NCBI RefSeq assembly: GCF_020736845.1
Contig: NZ_JAFFQR010000011.1
Coordinates: 1-34,148, forward strand
Source of the DNA: Paenibacillus farraposensis
GTDB taxonomy: Bacteria > Bacillota > Bacilli > Paenibacillales > Paenibacillaceae
Direction of reading: 5' to 3'
Length of the DNA: 34,148 nt
Shown: piece by piece, positions 18,145 through 26,124 of the stretch
Layout of the letters: the number at the start of each line of letters is the position of its first letter
Position numbering within the stretch: position 1 is the stretch's first letter
Position numbers and translations under genes: made by a program
Notes under the pieces: generated by a model
Seen by the model: the letters and a program-made list of their open reading frames with translations, nothing else
Database searches by the model: none
What the model was told of the DNA's origin: nothing

Positions 18145-18165
18145 CTTCTCACCCCGTCATGAATA

Positions 18166-19024
18166 TTAAAATATAAATCCATACATCAATGTCGCTACAA
18201 TCGTCATCGCGCCACCCACAATGGCTTCGTAAGGGATAAGTCCCATCCGTTGCTTAATGCTCATTTTCATGCTGTCTGCCGTCACATGGAAATAATTCCC
18301 CTGCGGCAAGGAGTCGATCACCGTAGCCCCGGTATGCACCATCACCGCTGCGGCCAGCGGGGCCGTTCCCATGTTAAGAATCGCTTCTCCGAACGAGCCT
18401 GTCGCCAAAATAACTCCCGTAGAGGTCGACGCTGTGGCAGCCGCCGTCATTTTATTCAAGCCGGAGGCCGAATACTTTAAAATATGGCTTCCTTGTCCCA
18501 TAGCCAGCATACCCACAATCCCGGCAACCGGCAAAATGTACATTGCGTCTACCTTGAAGCTCGATAGCACGGCAATGCCAGAGATGGAGCCAATCGGGTT
18601 AATCATCAGCAAAATAACAGCTACCAGCGGAGCTACAATGGCCCGTCCCAGCGGCGGGTATTTCGAAGTATCCACATCACTGTCCACGGTATCCTGTTCA
18701 GATACCTTCACACCCTTGGTTTTTAGCAGAGACGCCTACCAGAAAGGTCATCAATAAACCGCATATTGCAGGAACCACACCTGCCAGCATCACGTGGCTC
18801 AAATCGAGATTGAATCCGCGTGCCGCTGCAATCCGCCCCCATCACACTTTGCGTACCGCTGATCAGCACACTAACGGTCTGCACCAAATTGACTCCGCCC
18901 AATAAAGCGCCTGCAATGGCTCCCACAAATAAAGCGTAAACCGGATTCAGCTTTCTTAATATCAGAATAATTGAATAGCCAGCCCTGCCAGAGCTCCTAT
19001 CCAACTGATCGTCAATCCTTCCAT
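18166..19024 (-). pseudogene. GntP-family gluconate/glycerate permease, internally deleted and frameshifted
   Basis: Four pieces in shifting frames add up to a GntP permease. The start at 19024 reads MEGLTISWIGALAGLAIQ. A frame change near 18975 leads to ILILRKLNPVYALFVGAI and on to GTQSVMG. A break near 18835 leads to RIAAARGFNLDLSHVML and FLVGVSAK. A further shift in a run of five A/T at 18721-18725 leads to the 181-residue C-terminal piece from 18711. The sum is only about 285 residues against about 430-450 for the family. The missing part lies at the GTQSVMG/RIAAARG junction, so roughly 100-150 residues were deleted. The start has a GGGGGTTAGG ribosome site. Confidence 0.85.
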
Positions 19025-19129
19025 CTGCCTAACCCCCCGAATGATTTTGATTGCGCTTTCATTATATCGATTACGAAATGCAAAAAATATTGAAGAACAG
19101 ACGAAATTGATTACATTTGCACATATAAA

Positions 19130-19162
19130 AAGCCCACATCCCCCTTGCAGGAGACTGAGCTT
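19130..19162 (-). terminator. Probable terminator of the SMR gene
   Basis: AAGCCCA (19130-19136) pairs with TGAGCTT (19156-19162) with one mismatch; on the minus strand TTTTTATAT follows. Confidence 0.4.
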
Positions 19163-19187
19163 ATGATTGATATTTATCGCTTTTATC

Positions 19188-19559
19188 TTATTTTTGAACA
19201 ATCGAACTGGCTGTTTCGGTTGCACCTTTTGCCTCACCGTGTCCTGCGCCAAATAAATTCAGTACCACTACACCAATTACAATGAATGCAATACCTATGA
19301 TACTACCCGTATTGATTTTCTCTTTCCATATCAATACGGATATCAGCGTTGTCGCCACAGATCCTACACCTGACCAAATGGCATAAGTCATATTTAAAGG
19401 AAGCGCCTTAAGCGTTAGAGAGATAAAGAAGAAAGAGATAACAAACGCAACAATCGTAAATAAAGTCGGATACAGTCTGGTAAACCCTTCGGAAGCTTTA
19501 AGCATTGAAGTTCCAATGAGTTCACCAACAATAGAAATCGCCAAGAAAAGATAGGCCAT
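19188..19559 (-). CDS. SMR-family multidrug efflux protein (QacE/YkkC-like)
   Basis: A 123-residue protein with four helices (about 1-20, 30-50, 57-78, 84-104). Glu13 in IVGELIGTSMLKAS corresponds to the proton/drug-coupling glutamate of EmrE (Glu14). MTYAIWSGVGSVATTLISV is the family helix 3 motif. It exports cationic compounds in exchange for protons, as a dimer. The ATG at 19559 has AAGGAG 8 bases upstream. A broken tetR gene lies directly upstream on the same strand. If that was its repressor, the pump may now be expressed constitutively. Confidence 0.92.
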   Translation of the reverse strand: MAYLFLAISIVGELIGTSMLKASEGFTRLYPTLFTIVAFVISFFFISLTLKALPLNMTYAIWSGVGSVATTLISVLIWKEKINTGSIIGIAFIVIGVVVLNLFGAGHGEAKGATETASSIVQK

Positions 19560-19584
19560 TATTCATTCTCCTTTATATGTGACT

Positions 19585-19965
19585 TCAATTTTTCCATAAT
19601 TTTTGCCTCATCTCTTCATTGGGAGAAGCGAGCCCAAACATATCCGCAAGCCACAAACCGTCTATAACGAATCGAACTATCGTAGAACGAACAGGGTTCA
19701 ATTCATCGTTTTCGATTTTATTTTGGATGTTACATACTCGTCCTGAAGCAGCTTTAGCATTTGAGGATTGGTAAAATGAGCTGCAATGGATATCATGTTC
19801 TGCCCTCTCATTAAATTCGGCGACAAAGATGCTCGATAGTTGTTCAACCATACCCACAATCAATTCTTCTTTATTCGGAAAATGGTACAGCAAACCCCCT
19901 TTACTTATCGCTTTCTTAGCAACGGCCTCCAAAGTTAATTTTTCAACTCCTTCTATTCGATCCAT
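19585..19965 (-). pseudogene. Degraded TetR-family regulator
   Basis: The open frame of 126 codons lacks the first TetR helix: it begins at VEKLTLEAVAKKA, and KKA runs straight into ISKGGLLYHFPNKEEL without the usual glycine. In the middle, a different frame carries a sensible stretch, MISIAAHFTNPQMLKLLQ then DEYVT, while the C-terminus (NKIENDELNPVRSTIVRFV) is back in the first frame. The total is well short of the usual 190 residues, so truncation, deletion and two frameshifts are inferred. It lies just upstream of the SMR gene. Confidence 0.8.
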
Positions 19966-20001
19966 ATTGCTCTATGTATTCTTACATATCAGTTAAAAAG
20001 A

Positions 20002-20041
20002 AAGAAGCCTTGGGACCACCTCATTGCAGCCAAGACTTCTT
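20002..20041 (-). terminator. Terminator of the xylanase gene
   Basis: AAGAAGCCTTGG (20002-20013) pairs with CCAAGACTTCTT (20030-20041) with one mismatched position; on the minus strand the stem runs into TTCTTTTT. Confidence 0.85.
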
Positions 20042-20114
20042 TATTAATGAACTATTACTTCCCTTTACTATGACTTACAATATGCTCTCTATGCCGTCAG
20101 TCTCGCCAATGGTG

Positions 20115-21071
20115 CTAATTGCGCAGGTACTGTCTTAACCATTGAAGCGCAGGGCGTTCCTTGCCGTTCGAGTTTAGCAGATGTGTGTTCTCCTTCCAGG
20201 TTTGTCCCTGGATATACCCCCAGATCGTAACTCCCTTCACTGAGGGATGCTGCCAGAGTACCGGGAACTTCTCCTTGTATCTGGCAAGCTGGGTGTTATC
20301 ATCACCAGTTATATCCAGTTCCGACACATAGATTGGCAATCCAGTTGCCGATAATTTGTTCAATACCGTATTCATCGTATTGACTGAGACATTATCCATG
20401 TTGAAATGGTGACATTGTATGCCAATTCCATCAATCAGCCCTCTACTCTTGAGCAGATTAATAATCTTCACATATTGGTCCGTTAATGAAGGATCGCCGA
20501 TAATTCCATACTCATTAATAAGCAGCTTGGCATTCGGAAAAGCTTGTCTGGCCTCCTGGAATGACCATATGATCCAATCCCATCCGGTCGATCCATCACC
20601 GCCAATGGCATTGCGGTAAGACGGCTTCTGATGCAGTGGCTCATTCACCACATCTACAAACGCCGCATTCGAATAGCGCTGACCGGCAGCTTTAATCCAC
20701 TGAGTCACTTCCGCCTTCTGATCAGCAGCCGACAGTCCGCGAATCCATCCTGGCTCCTGGGCGCCCCATACCAAGGTGTGAAACTTGAATGTGAAGCCAT
20801 TGCTGCGGGCGTAATTGTAGGCCATATCCGCTTGCGACCAATTCATGTTGTTGCGACTGCCTTCGACCGAACCCCATTTGGTTGAATTCTCCGGTGTCAC
20901 CTGATTCCAGTACGTTCCGTAACTGGAAGGAACACTACCGGCAATAACATTCCCGAGGAATTTGCTGCCATTTGCCAAACCGGCATTCGCCTGATTCACC
21001 AGAACAGACGATAACAAGACGCCCGTCAACGCCAAACTGCCTAACAACTTGCCTGCTTTAACTCCCAACAT
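20115..21071 (-). CDS. Secreted GH10 endo-1,4-beta-xylanase
   Basis: A 318-residue secreted enzyme. A signal peptide (Lys5, Lys8, hydrophobic 10-24) ends at NQANA, cleavage about residue 30. The GH10 barrel shows TPENSTKWGSVE (59-70), FHTLVWG (97-103), acid/base Glu144 in DVVNEP and nucleophile Glu251 in VSELDI (more often TELDI). It hydrolyses internal xylan bonds outside the cell. It is a single catalytic domain without a carbohydrate-binding module. The ATG at 21071 has GAGGAGGAG 6 bases upstream. A TATAAT-like -10 and a small ATGAC-N4-GTCAT dyad (21102-21115) lie upstream. All neighbours are decayed, but this gene is intact. Confidence 0.95.
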   Translation of the reverse strand: MLGVKAGKLLGSLALTGVLLSSVLVNQANAGLANGSKFLGNVIAGSVPSSYGTYWNQVTPENSTKWGSVEGSRNNMNWSQADMAYNYARSNGFTFKFHTLVWGAQEPGWIRGLSAADQKAEVTQWIKAAGQRYSNAAFVDVVNEPLHQKPSYRNAIGGDGSTGWDWIIWSFQEARQAFPNAKLLINEYGIIGDPSLTDQYVKIINLLKSRGLIDGIGIQCHHFNMDNVSVNTMNTVLNKLSATGLPIYVSELDITGDDNTQLARYKEKFPVLWQHPSVKGVTIWGYIQGQTWKENTHLLNSNGKERPALQWLRQYLRN

Positions 21072-21252
21072 AAAATCTCCTCCTCACACGTATAGGTTTT
21101 AATGACTTTCGTCATCTAATAAAGCACTTACATTCCCAATTATAATAATTAGTAGTATTTTCCGCTACGTGTAAAAATAAAGATTTAATCCGATGATTTT
21201 ACATTATTTACAAGTCATTGGGATATTTTCTTTCCCCTTCATGCGCTAAGCT

Positions 21253-21498
21253 TTACCATGGCAGCTGATCATCCATGTAATAGAATCCGCCTGTTGGACC
21301 GTCTTCCGACAGAGTTACCAGGCGAACGGCCGTTTTTGCTCCATCCCCACCGACAGCTCCGCTTTTTCCCCACCCATCAGGTTTTGACCAGGCCAGGATG
21401 GACGGAATTAACCCTCAGGCTCGTCCCCTCGTGTTTTTGCGCCCAATAAGCAATCAGCATATTCAAGGCTGCTTTTGAAGCCGCATAAGCCGGGGCAG
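21253..21498 (-). pseudogene. 3' fragment of a short-chain dehydrogenase/reductase
   Basis: On the minus strand from 21498 the frame reads APAYAASKAALNMLIAYWAQ, with the SDR Tyr-x3-Lys catalytic pair, then RVNSVHPGLVKT and a TGA. After a one-base shift it continues as GAKTAVRLVTLSEDGPTGG and ends LPW at a TAA (21253-21255). This is an SDR C-terminus with a frameshift. The upstream two thirds of the gene are missing; the sequence switches directly into a fragment of another gene. Confidence 0.85.
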
Positions 21499-21695
21499 CA
21501 ATCCGTTAAGGCACTGGAAACCGGGAAAATGATTGAAGTATGGCATGACGGTCCCTACGAGAAAAAGGGGACCAACCGATCGTAATTCATCAGGAACGGG
21601 TCGGAGTTATTGGCATTACGGGCAATCCGGATGAGGTCCGGCCTTTTTGCAATATCGTCAAAACTACAGTTTCCCTCCTGATCGAACAGCGATTG
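21496..21695 (+). pseudogene. Fragment of a CdaR-type sugar diacid/glycerate regulator
   Basis: The plus frame reads SVKALETGKMIEVWHDGPY up to a TAA. After a shift near 21580 it reads IVIHQERVGVIGITGNPDE and VRPFCNIVKTTVSLLIEQ. This matches the middle of the CdaR diacid-recognition domain (E. coli INLPLRLEGEIVGVIGLTG and the following MTAEMMLEQ). Both the N-terminus and the DNA-binding C-terminus are missing. CdaR regulators normally control glycerate kinase and diacid genes, which lie 2.5 kb away here. Confidence 0.82.
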
Positions 21696-21781
21696 TGCAC
21701 TTGCACATATAAAAATACAACAACTTGGAAAATCGTGGTTCCATTTTTAGGGGCTGATGTGTTAGAATATTCTATCTAGTT

Positions 21782-21797
21782 AGTTATTTGAATAACT
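21782..21797. promoter_or_regulatory. Operator-like inverted repeat upstream of tetR
   Basis: AGTTATT-TG-AATAACT, perfect 7-base arms with a 2-base spacer, ends 20 bases before the TetR ATG. It is placed for autoregulation by the adjacent TetR protein. Confidence 0.6.
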
Positions 21798-21817
21798 TAG
21801 TGGAGGTGTGTATTGTA

Positions 21818-22417
21818 ATGGCGACACCCAATAGGGTTACAAAAGAGGATTTAATTGCATCCGCTCAAAGATGCATCCAAGAGAAGGGGTTGGATAAGCT
21901 TACTTTTAAGGCCGTTGCTCAGGGGGCTGGAGTGACTCAGGGAACAGTATATTATCATTTCAAGACAAAGGAGCAGCTGATGCTCGAGATCGTTCAATCC
22001 ATCTGCACTGACTCCTGGCAGGAAGTGGACACACATCAAAATACGCGTAATCCAGAAGAAGCAATCGTCCATGTACTGGAACGTGCCCGCGATCGCTGCA
22101 ATGAGAAGTCCTTTCATACCTTGTTCTTCTCTCTTGTGGTTCACAGCCTGCAGAATCCGGCCTTGCGTGACCAGCTTAACGAGATGCTCGAACGTGAAAA
22201 TTCACATGCAGCTTTACTGTTAGCCCGGCTATTCCCGGCAGAGAAGACTTCCAGCAGCCATTCTTTGAAATATCGGGCGGTCATGGCAAATGCTTTGGTG
22301 GACGGCCTAGCCCTTCAAGCTTTGCTGAATCCCAACTTTCCAACCGAAGAAGTTTACTCTGAACTGATTACATCTGCTTTGGCTATCGTTTCGAATCCAA
22401 CAGATAAAGACGCCTGA
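21818..22417 (+). CDS. TetR/AcrR-family transcriptional regulator
   Basis: A 199-residue regulator. The helix-turn-helix is complete: VTKEDLIASAQRCIQEKG, then LTFKAVAQGAGVTQGTVYYHF and KTKEQLMLEIV. The C-terminal ligand domain is unassigned. The ATG at 21818 follows GGAGGTG with 9-10 bases spacing; the longer frame from 21788 overlaps the operator and is rejected. It is co-transcribed with the DUF5367 gene 14 bases downstream, which it probably controls together with itself through the inverted repeat at 21782-21797. Confidence 0.9.
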   Translation: MATPNRVTKEDLIASAQRCIQEKGLDKLTFKAVAQGAGVTQGTVYYHFKTKEQLMLEIVQSICTDSWQEVDTHQNTRNPEEAIVHVLERARDRCNEKSFHTLFFSLVVHSLQNPALRDQLNEMLERENSHAALLLARLFPAEKTSSSHSLKYRAVMANALVDGLALQALLNPNFPTEEVYSELITSALAIVSNPTDKDA

Positions 22418-22431
22418 GGAGGTTATCTGAA

Positions 22432-22800
22432 ATGCGTTTTTTTACTTATTTTGGTTTCATGCTCTGGCTGGCTGCGACGTTAATTTTCAAGTTTTGGGGG
22501 GATGTACTTGTTGATCCAAGTCGACCTTTTATCTGGTTTTCATTTATCCTGATTGCTCCAGGTATTTTGCTATTTCTGCATTGGCTATCCAGAGATCGGA
22601 ACATTTCCCCGGCGGACCGCCCAAAGGCCGCCCTACTGATCGCTATTCCGGGAATGCTCCTTGATCTCTTCAGCATTACTTTCCATTCTGTTGTTTTTCC
22701 CGGCATACCGGGAGCCTATCTGCATCTCTTTTTCGTTTGGCTGATGTGGGCTTACTCCTTGATTCTGCTTGGCGGTCTTTTTCGGCAGACTCAGGTGTAA
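22432..22800 (+). CDS. DUF5367-like small membrane protein
   Basis: A 122-residue protein with four hydrophobic helices (about 3-20, 33-52, 66-86, 92-115). The sequence, including a charged loop DRNISPADRPKAA and FHSVVFPGIPGAYLHLFFVW, resembles the DUF5367 family; the function is unknown. The ATG has GAGGAGG 8 bases upstream, in the 14-base gap after the tetR stop. The pairing with TetR suggests a stress- or drug-related membrane role, which is inference. Confidence 0.7.
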   Translation: MRFFTYFGFMLWLAATLIFKFWGDVLVDPSRPFIWFSFILIAPGILLFLHWLSRDRNISPADRPKAALLIAIPGMLLDLFSITFHSVVFPGIPGAYLHLFFVWLMWAYSLILLGGLFRQTQV

Positions 22801-22809
22801 CGACAGAAT

Positions 22810-22950
22810 CTAAGAAGAGCTCCGTCTATTTTGCGGAATAACAAAGGACACAGTCGTCCCTTCGCCAGTCTGACTGTTAATTGACAGTCCTTGCTGGATC
22901 GACAGCAGGGGCAGAAATAAGCGAACATCAGGCTCTATTTCCCAGACGAT
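22810..22950 (-). pseudogene. C-terminal remnant of a LytS/YesM-type histidine kinase
   Basis: On the minus strand the frame reads IVWEIEPDVRLFLPLLSIQQ, then GLSINSQTGEGTTVSFVIP, and stops with TAG at 22812-22810. The first piece resembles the LPPLSIQPLVEN segment and the second the C-terminal TGEGTTVSF of these kinases. The ATP-binding part between them is deleted. No other gene is seen between 22801 and 23080. Confidence 0.6.
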
Positions 22951-23080
22951 GGACAGCTATCTGAGGAAGAGAGAGCTTCTCCCAGCAAACGCATCTTTTT
23001 CGTATCAATCCTGCTAACGCTAAGAAACTCTGGATTGAATGAGCTTATTCATAACAATGAAAATTCGATTAAAGCGAGGT

Positions 23081-23368
23081 TTATTCCTTTTGCCTCTTGT
23101 TCGCGAGTTGCTCTTGAGCCAGACGGACCATTTCCCGAACCATCGCACCACCGATTTTGCCGCCAACATGGCCAACCGATTCTGTATCCAGATCGCCATT
23201 ATAGCCGGGCTGCAAGGGTACGCCAAGCTCTTTGGCCACTTCGTATTTCACGTCATCCGGTTGATTCGGATTAACGGCGTAACCTTCGCCCTTCATTACA
23301 GCTCCTTTAAAGGCCCGCATTTCCTGTTCAACACCCGGAACTGCATATTTCCTGTTCCTTCTTGCCAT
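23081..23368 (-). CDS. Alpha/beta-type small acid-soluble spore protein
   Basis: A 95-residue SASP. VKYEVAKELGVPL and VGHVGGKIGGAMVREMVRLA correspond to the two conserved segments of alpha/beta SASPs, which coat and protect spore DNA and are degraded by the Gpr protease at germination. The N-terminus is about 25 residues longer than in the smallest members. The ATG at 23368 has AAGGGGG 9 bases upstream. A GCATAAAAT upstream on the minus strand resembles a sigma-G -10, which fits forespore expression but is only suggestive. It shows that the host forms spores. Confidence 0.93.
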   Translation of the reverse strand: MARRNRKYAVPGVEQEMRAFKGAVMKGEGYAVNPNQPDDVKYEVAKELGVPLQPGYNGDLDTESVGHVGGKIGGAMVREMVRLAQEQLANKRQKE

Positions 23369-23468
23369 TATGATGCCCCCTTGATGTCATATGCTCATAG
23401 CATGCGCCAAGGCATCAATTTTATGCCGCGCAGGAAATTGGAATGAATCAGCCTTAAGCAAGCATTTT

Positions 23469-23494
23469 AGCGGTGGGGAAAATTCCCCACCGCT
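23469..23494 (-). terminator. Strong hairpin downstream of mqo
   Basis: AGCGGTGGGGAA (23469-23480) and TTCCCCACCGCT (23483-23494) form a perfect 12-base stem with an AA centre. It lies 22 bases after the mqo stop. No T run follows on the minus strand, so it may protect the mRNA end as much as terminate. Confidence 0.65.
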
Positions 23495-23515
23495 GGCGTT
23501 GTTGCTTATATGATT

Positions 23516-25018
23516 TTAACGATGGAGCGGTTCCTTTCGGCCCAGACCAAGCGTCTGCGTTGTGGAATCGTGAATTTCTTGGAAAAGCTCCGGGTTTTCC
23601 GCTAGTGATACACCATAAGAAGGAATCATTTCTTTTATTCTCGGTTCCCACGCTTTCATATGCTGAGGGAAACATCTTTTTAATACTTCCAGCATTACGT
23701 TGACAGCTGTAGAAGCACCTGGAGAAGCGCCAAGCAATGCAGCTACCGAGCCATCTGCGGCACTAACCACTTCCGTACCAAATTGGAGTGTTCCTTTTCC
23801 GCTCGCCGTATCTTTGATCACCTGCACACGTTGGCCCGCTACTACGATTTCCCAGTCTTCAAGATTGGCGTTCGGAACGAACTCGCGTAATTCTTCCAGA
23901 CGCTTGTCATCCGATAACATCACTTGTTGGACCAGGTATTTGGTCAATGCCATCTCTTTTGCGCCTGCTGCCAACATCGTACAGAGGTTATTGGGTTTTA
24001 CAGAACAGAGCAGATCCAAATTCGAACCCGTTTTTAAAAACTTTGGCGAGAAGCCGGCAAACGGCCCAAACAGCAGTGCTTTCCGGTTGTCAATGTATCT
24101 TGTATCCAGATGCGGAACAGACATGGGAGGCGCGCCAATCTTGGCTTTACCGTATACTTTTGCATGATGCTGCGCAACAATTTCAGGCTTGTTACATACC
24201 ATAAAAAGTCCACTTACCGGAAATCCTCCAATATGTTTGGACTCAGGAATACCGGTTCTTTGGAGTAAAGGCAGACTTCCGCCCCCGCCGCCGATAAAGA
24301 CGAATTTGGCAGTATGGTACCCGATTTTGCCGTTATCCAGATTGTGCACTTTAACTTCCCACGAGCCATCGCTCGTACGTTTAATATCTTTAATTTTATG
24401 CTTGTAATAAACCTCGACATTTTTACTTTGTAAATGGTCAAACAACATGCGTGTTAAAGCACCAAAATTAACATCTGTCCCAGAGTCAACTTTGGTAGCC
24501 GCAATCGGTTCGTTCAATAATGTACGGCCTTCCATGATCAGCGGAATCCATTCCTTCAGTTTCTCAGGATCATCGGAAAATTCCATCCCCTGAAACAGAG
24601 GAACATCTGAAAGCGCTTTAAACCTTTTCTTCAAAAAAGATACATTTTTTTCACCTGTTACCAAACTCATATGAGGTATTGGCTTGATAAAGTCCTGCGG
24701 ATTACGAATCATCTTGCTGCTTACAAGAAAAGACCAAAACTGTCTTGAGAGCTGAAATTGTTCATTAATGTTTACAGCTTTACGAATATCTATAGATCCG
24801 TCAGCTTTTTCGGATGTATAGTTCAGCTCGCACAGTGCAGCATGGCCTGTACCCGCATTATTCCATTCGTTAGAGCTTTCTTCTCCTGCGTTTGCGAGTT
24901 TCTCAAACACTTTAATTTCCCATTCCGGTACTAACTCTTTCAGCAACGATCCCAGAGTCGCGCTCATGACTCCAGCACCAATCAAGATAATGTCTGTTTT
25001 TTTCTGCATTCCGCTCAT
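23516..25018 (-). CDS. mqo: Malate:quinone oxidoreductase
   Basis: A 500-residue peripheral membrane flavoprotein that oxidises malate to oxaloacetate and passes electrons to quinone. The FAD motif [20 protein letters not shown] sits at the N-terminus. The family blocks [37 protein letters not shown] and [19 protein letters not shown], and the C-terminal [18 protein letters not shown], are all present. The length is normal. The ATG at 25018 has GGAAGG 5-6 bases upstream. A rho-independent terminator lies in the apparent leader, 29 bases upstream of that ATG, with a TATAAT promoter beyond it, suggesting control by attenuation. Confidence 0.96.
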   Translation of the reverse strand: MSGMQKKTDIILIGAGVMSATLGSLLKELVPEWEIKVFEKLANAGEESSNEWNNAGTGHAALCELNYTSEKADGSIDIRKAVNINEQFQLSRQFWSFLVSSKMIRNPQDFIKPIPHMSLVTGEKNVSFLKKRFKALSDVPLFQGMEFSDDPEKLKEWIPLIMEGRTLLNEPIAATKVDSGTDVNFGALTRMLFDHLQSKNVEVYYKHKIKDIKRTSDGSWEVKVHNLDNGKIGYHTAKFVFIGGGGGSLPLLQRTGIPESKHIGGFPVSGLFMVCNKPEIVAQHHAKVYGKAKIGAPPMSVPHLDTRYIDNRKALLFGPFAGFSPKFLKTGSNLDLLCSVKPNNLCTMLAAGAKEMALTKYLVQQVMLSDDKRLEELREFVPNANLEDWEIVVAGQRVQVIKDTASGKGTLQFGTEVVSAADGSVAALLGASPGASTAVNVMLEVLKRCFPQHMKAWEPRIKEMIPSYGVSLAENPELFQEIHDSTTQTLGLGRKEPLHR

Positions 25019-25027
25019 AAAAACCTT

Positions 25028-25133
25028 CCTTATCTTTTTAAATTTGCAAAAAAGAGCAGGCCCTCCTGCTTAGGTGATACAAGAAGCAAGGCTCCACTCA
25101 GGAACATATCTTTTCTTTTCTTTCTCCATTATA
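25028..25133 (-). promoter_or_regulatory. mqo promoter and leader with intrinsic terminator and short ORF
   Basis: On the minus strand a TATAAT lies at 25133-25128. The leader then contains AGCAGG-AGGG-CCTGCT (25070-25055) followed by CTTTTTT, an intrinsic terminator upstream of mqo. A 25-codon frame (25107-25030, beginning MFLSGALLLV, seven leucines) runs through the hairpin and stops 11 bases before the mqo ATG. TTGCTT just upstream (about 25088) could pair with AAGCAG of the terminator and act as an antiterminator. The small frame has only a weak ribosome site. Confidence 0.45.
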
Positions 25134-25192
25134 ACTTAAATATAAGCTTTTAAAAATTATATCGTCTATCATCTGATAATTATAAACTACTT

Positions 25193-25560
25193 TTGCTAAA
25201 AAGTGAGAATTCTCTTCAGAAAAATAAGGATTTAGCGTTAAGAAAATTTAATCAAGAATGGAGCCTTCACAATGATGAGTGGATTAGCACCAAATGGGTA
25301 AAGTTTTGTCTTGCTGGAATGCATTATGGTCTGCACATATCTATATTATGCAAGCAGGATTATCGGGTGATCCATAGTTGCTCTTATCCTAAAGTATGTG
25401 ATCGACCAAGGTGTATCTTCTGTGCAGAAAAAGTGACCACATCCTCGCGGTTAGGAAGTGCGTGGCTTGCCCTGTTCCTTATGAAACAGTTCGGCAAGCA
25501 GCAAATAACCGGTTTGCACAGCAATAGAGGAGCGTTTTTTAGATAATGGCTTCGTTGATG
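25193..25560 (+). other. Unidentified degenerate coding-like stretch
   Basis: A plus frame of 117 codons from a TTG reads DLALRKFNQEWSLHNDEWI and is protein-like in its first third, but has no ribosome site. Near 25520-25590 another frame reads IEERFLDNGFVDVMALFALL. I recognise neither. A broken gene is likelier than an intact one. Confidence 0.25.
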
Positions 25561-25593
25561 TGATGGCTCTGTTCGCGCTCCTTAGTACTTGTA

Positions 25594-26020
25594 TTGGAAA
25601 GTCAAAATGATTGGATTAGGAGGCTCCCCGGATGTCGCGGACCTCTAAAGAGCTTGCGCAATATGTGTGGACATGTTCACAAGCCCACCGCCAAATGCGG
25701 TATCATCATTGCACTCGAGGGGGAATTCGTCTTCGACGGGGTGGAACGATACATGATGAAACCTGGCCTTATCCTGATCGGAGGAGCAGGCCGATGGCTG
25801 GAAGTTATTTCGGGCGCAGACGGCTTCCAGTATTGTCTCGCTCATTACCTGCCGAGCGGGGCATGTAAAGAAAAGGGACTTCGGTGGCCAGAAGACGTTT
25901 TCTGTATGGAGGTTACGCTAAATCCAGAATGACTAGGACTGGTGGAGCAGTTACTGAATTTTTCGCCATCACTTATGATACGGTTTCCCGCGTTGTCCGT
26001 AACGCAAGTTTTAAGGCCAT
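25594..26020 (+). pseudogene. AraC-family regulator fragment (N-terminal sensor domain)
   Basis: The frame from a TTG at 25594 contains CGIIIALEGEFVFDGVERY and MMKPGLILIGGAGRWLEV, then GFQYCLAHYLP, the cupin-like ligand-binding half typical of Paenibacillus AraC/Btr-type regulators. After a TGA at 25930-25932 the same frame continues with LGLVEQLLNFSPSL and then ends. The AraC helix-turn-helix domains are absent, so this is a truncated, nonfunctional remnant. Confidence 0.65.
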
Positions 26021-26042
26021 CCTTTGCGGGATGGCCTTAAAA
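26009..26042. terminator. Long perfect hairpin
   Basis: TTTTAAGGCCATCC (26009-26022) and GGATGGCCTTAAAA (26029-26042) form a perfect 14-base stem with a 6-base loop, symmetric for both strands. It lies downstream of the HxlR gene and directly after a short out-of-frame ORF on the minus strand. Confidence 0.7.
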
Positions 26043-26124
26043 TTATAGAACATACATTGTTATTCTATTTACTCCTTTAGCTGTGGCCTTGTACCCACCG
26101 CCTGGCTTGTTACCCAACTTGCCT

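Noticed and set aside
21258..21449. Plus-strand 63-codon frame over the SDR remnant
   Set aside because: The opposite strand reads as a clear SDR C-terminus, so this frame is a shadow.
19117..21715. 15-base direct repeat TTGCACATATAAAAA at 19117-19131 and 21701-21715, bracketing the SMR-xylanase segment
   Set aside because: An A/T-rich 15-mer repeat is expected about once by chance in 34 kb, and no element ends or transposase go with it.
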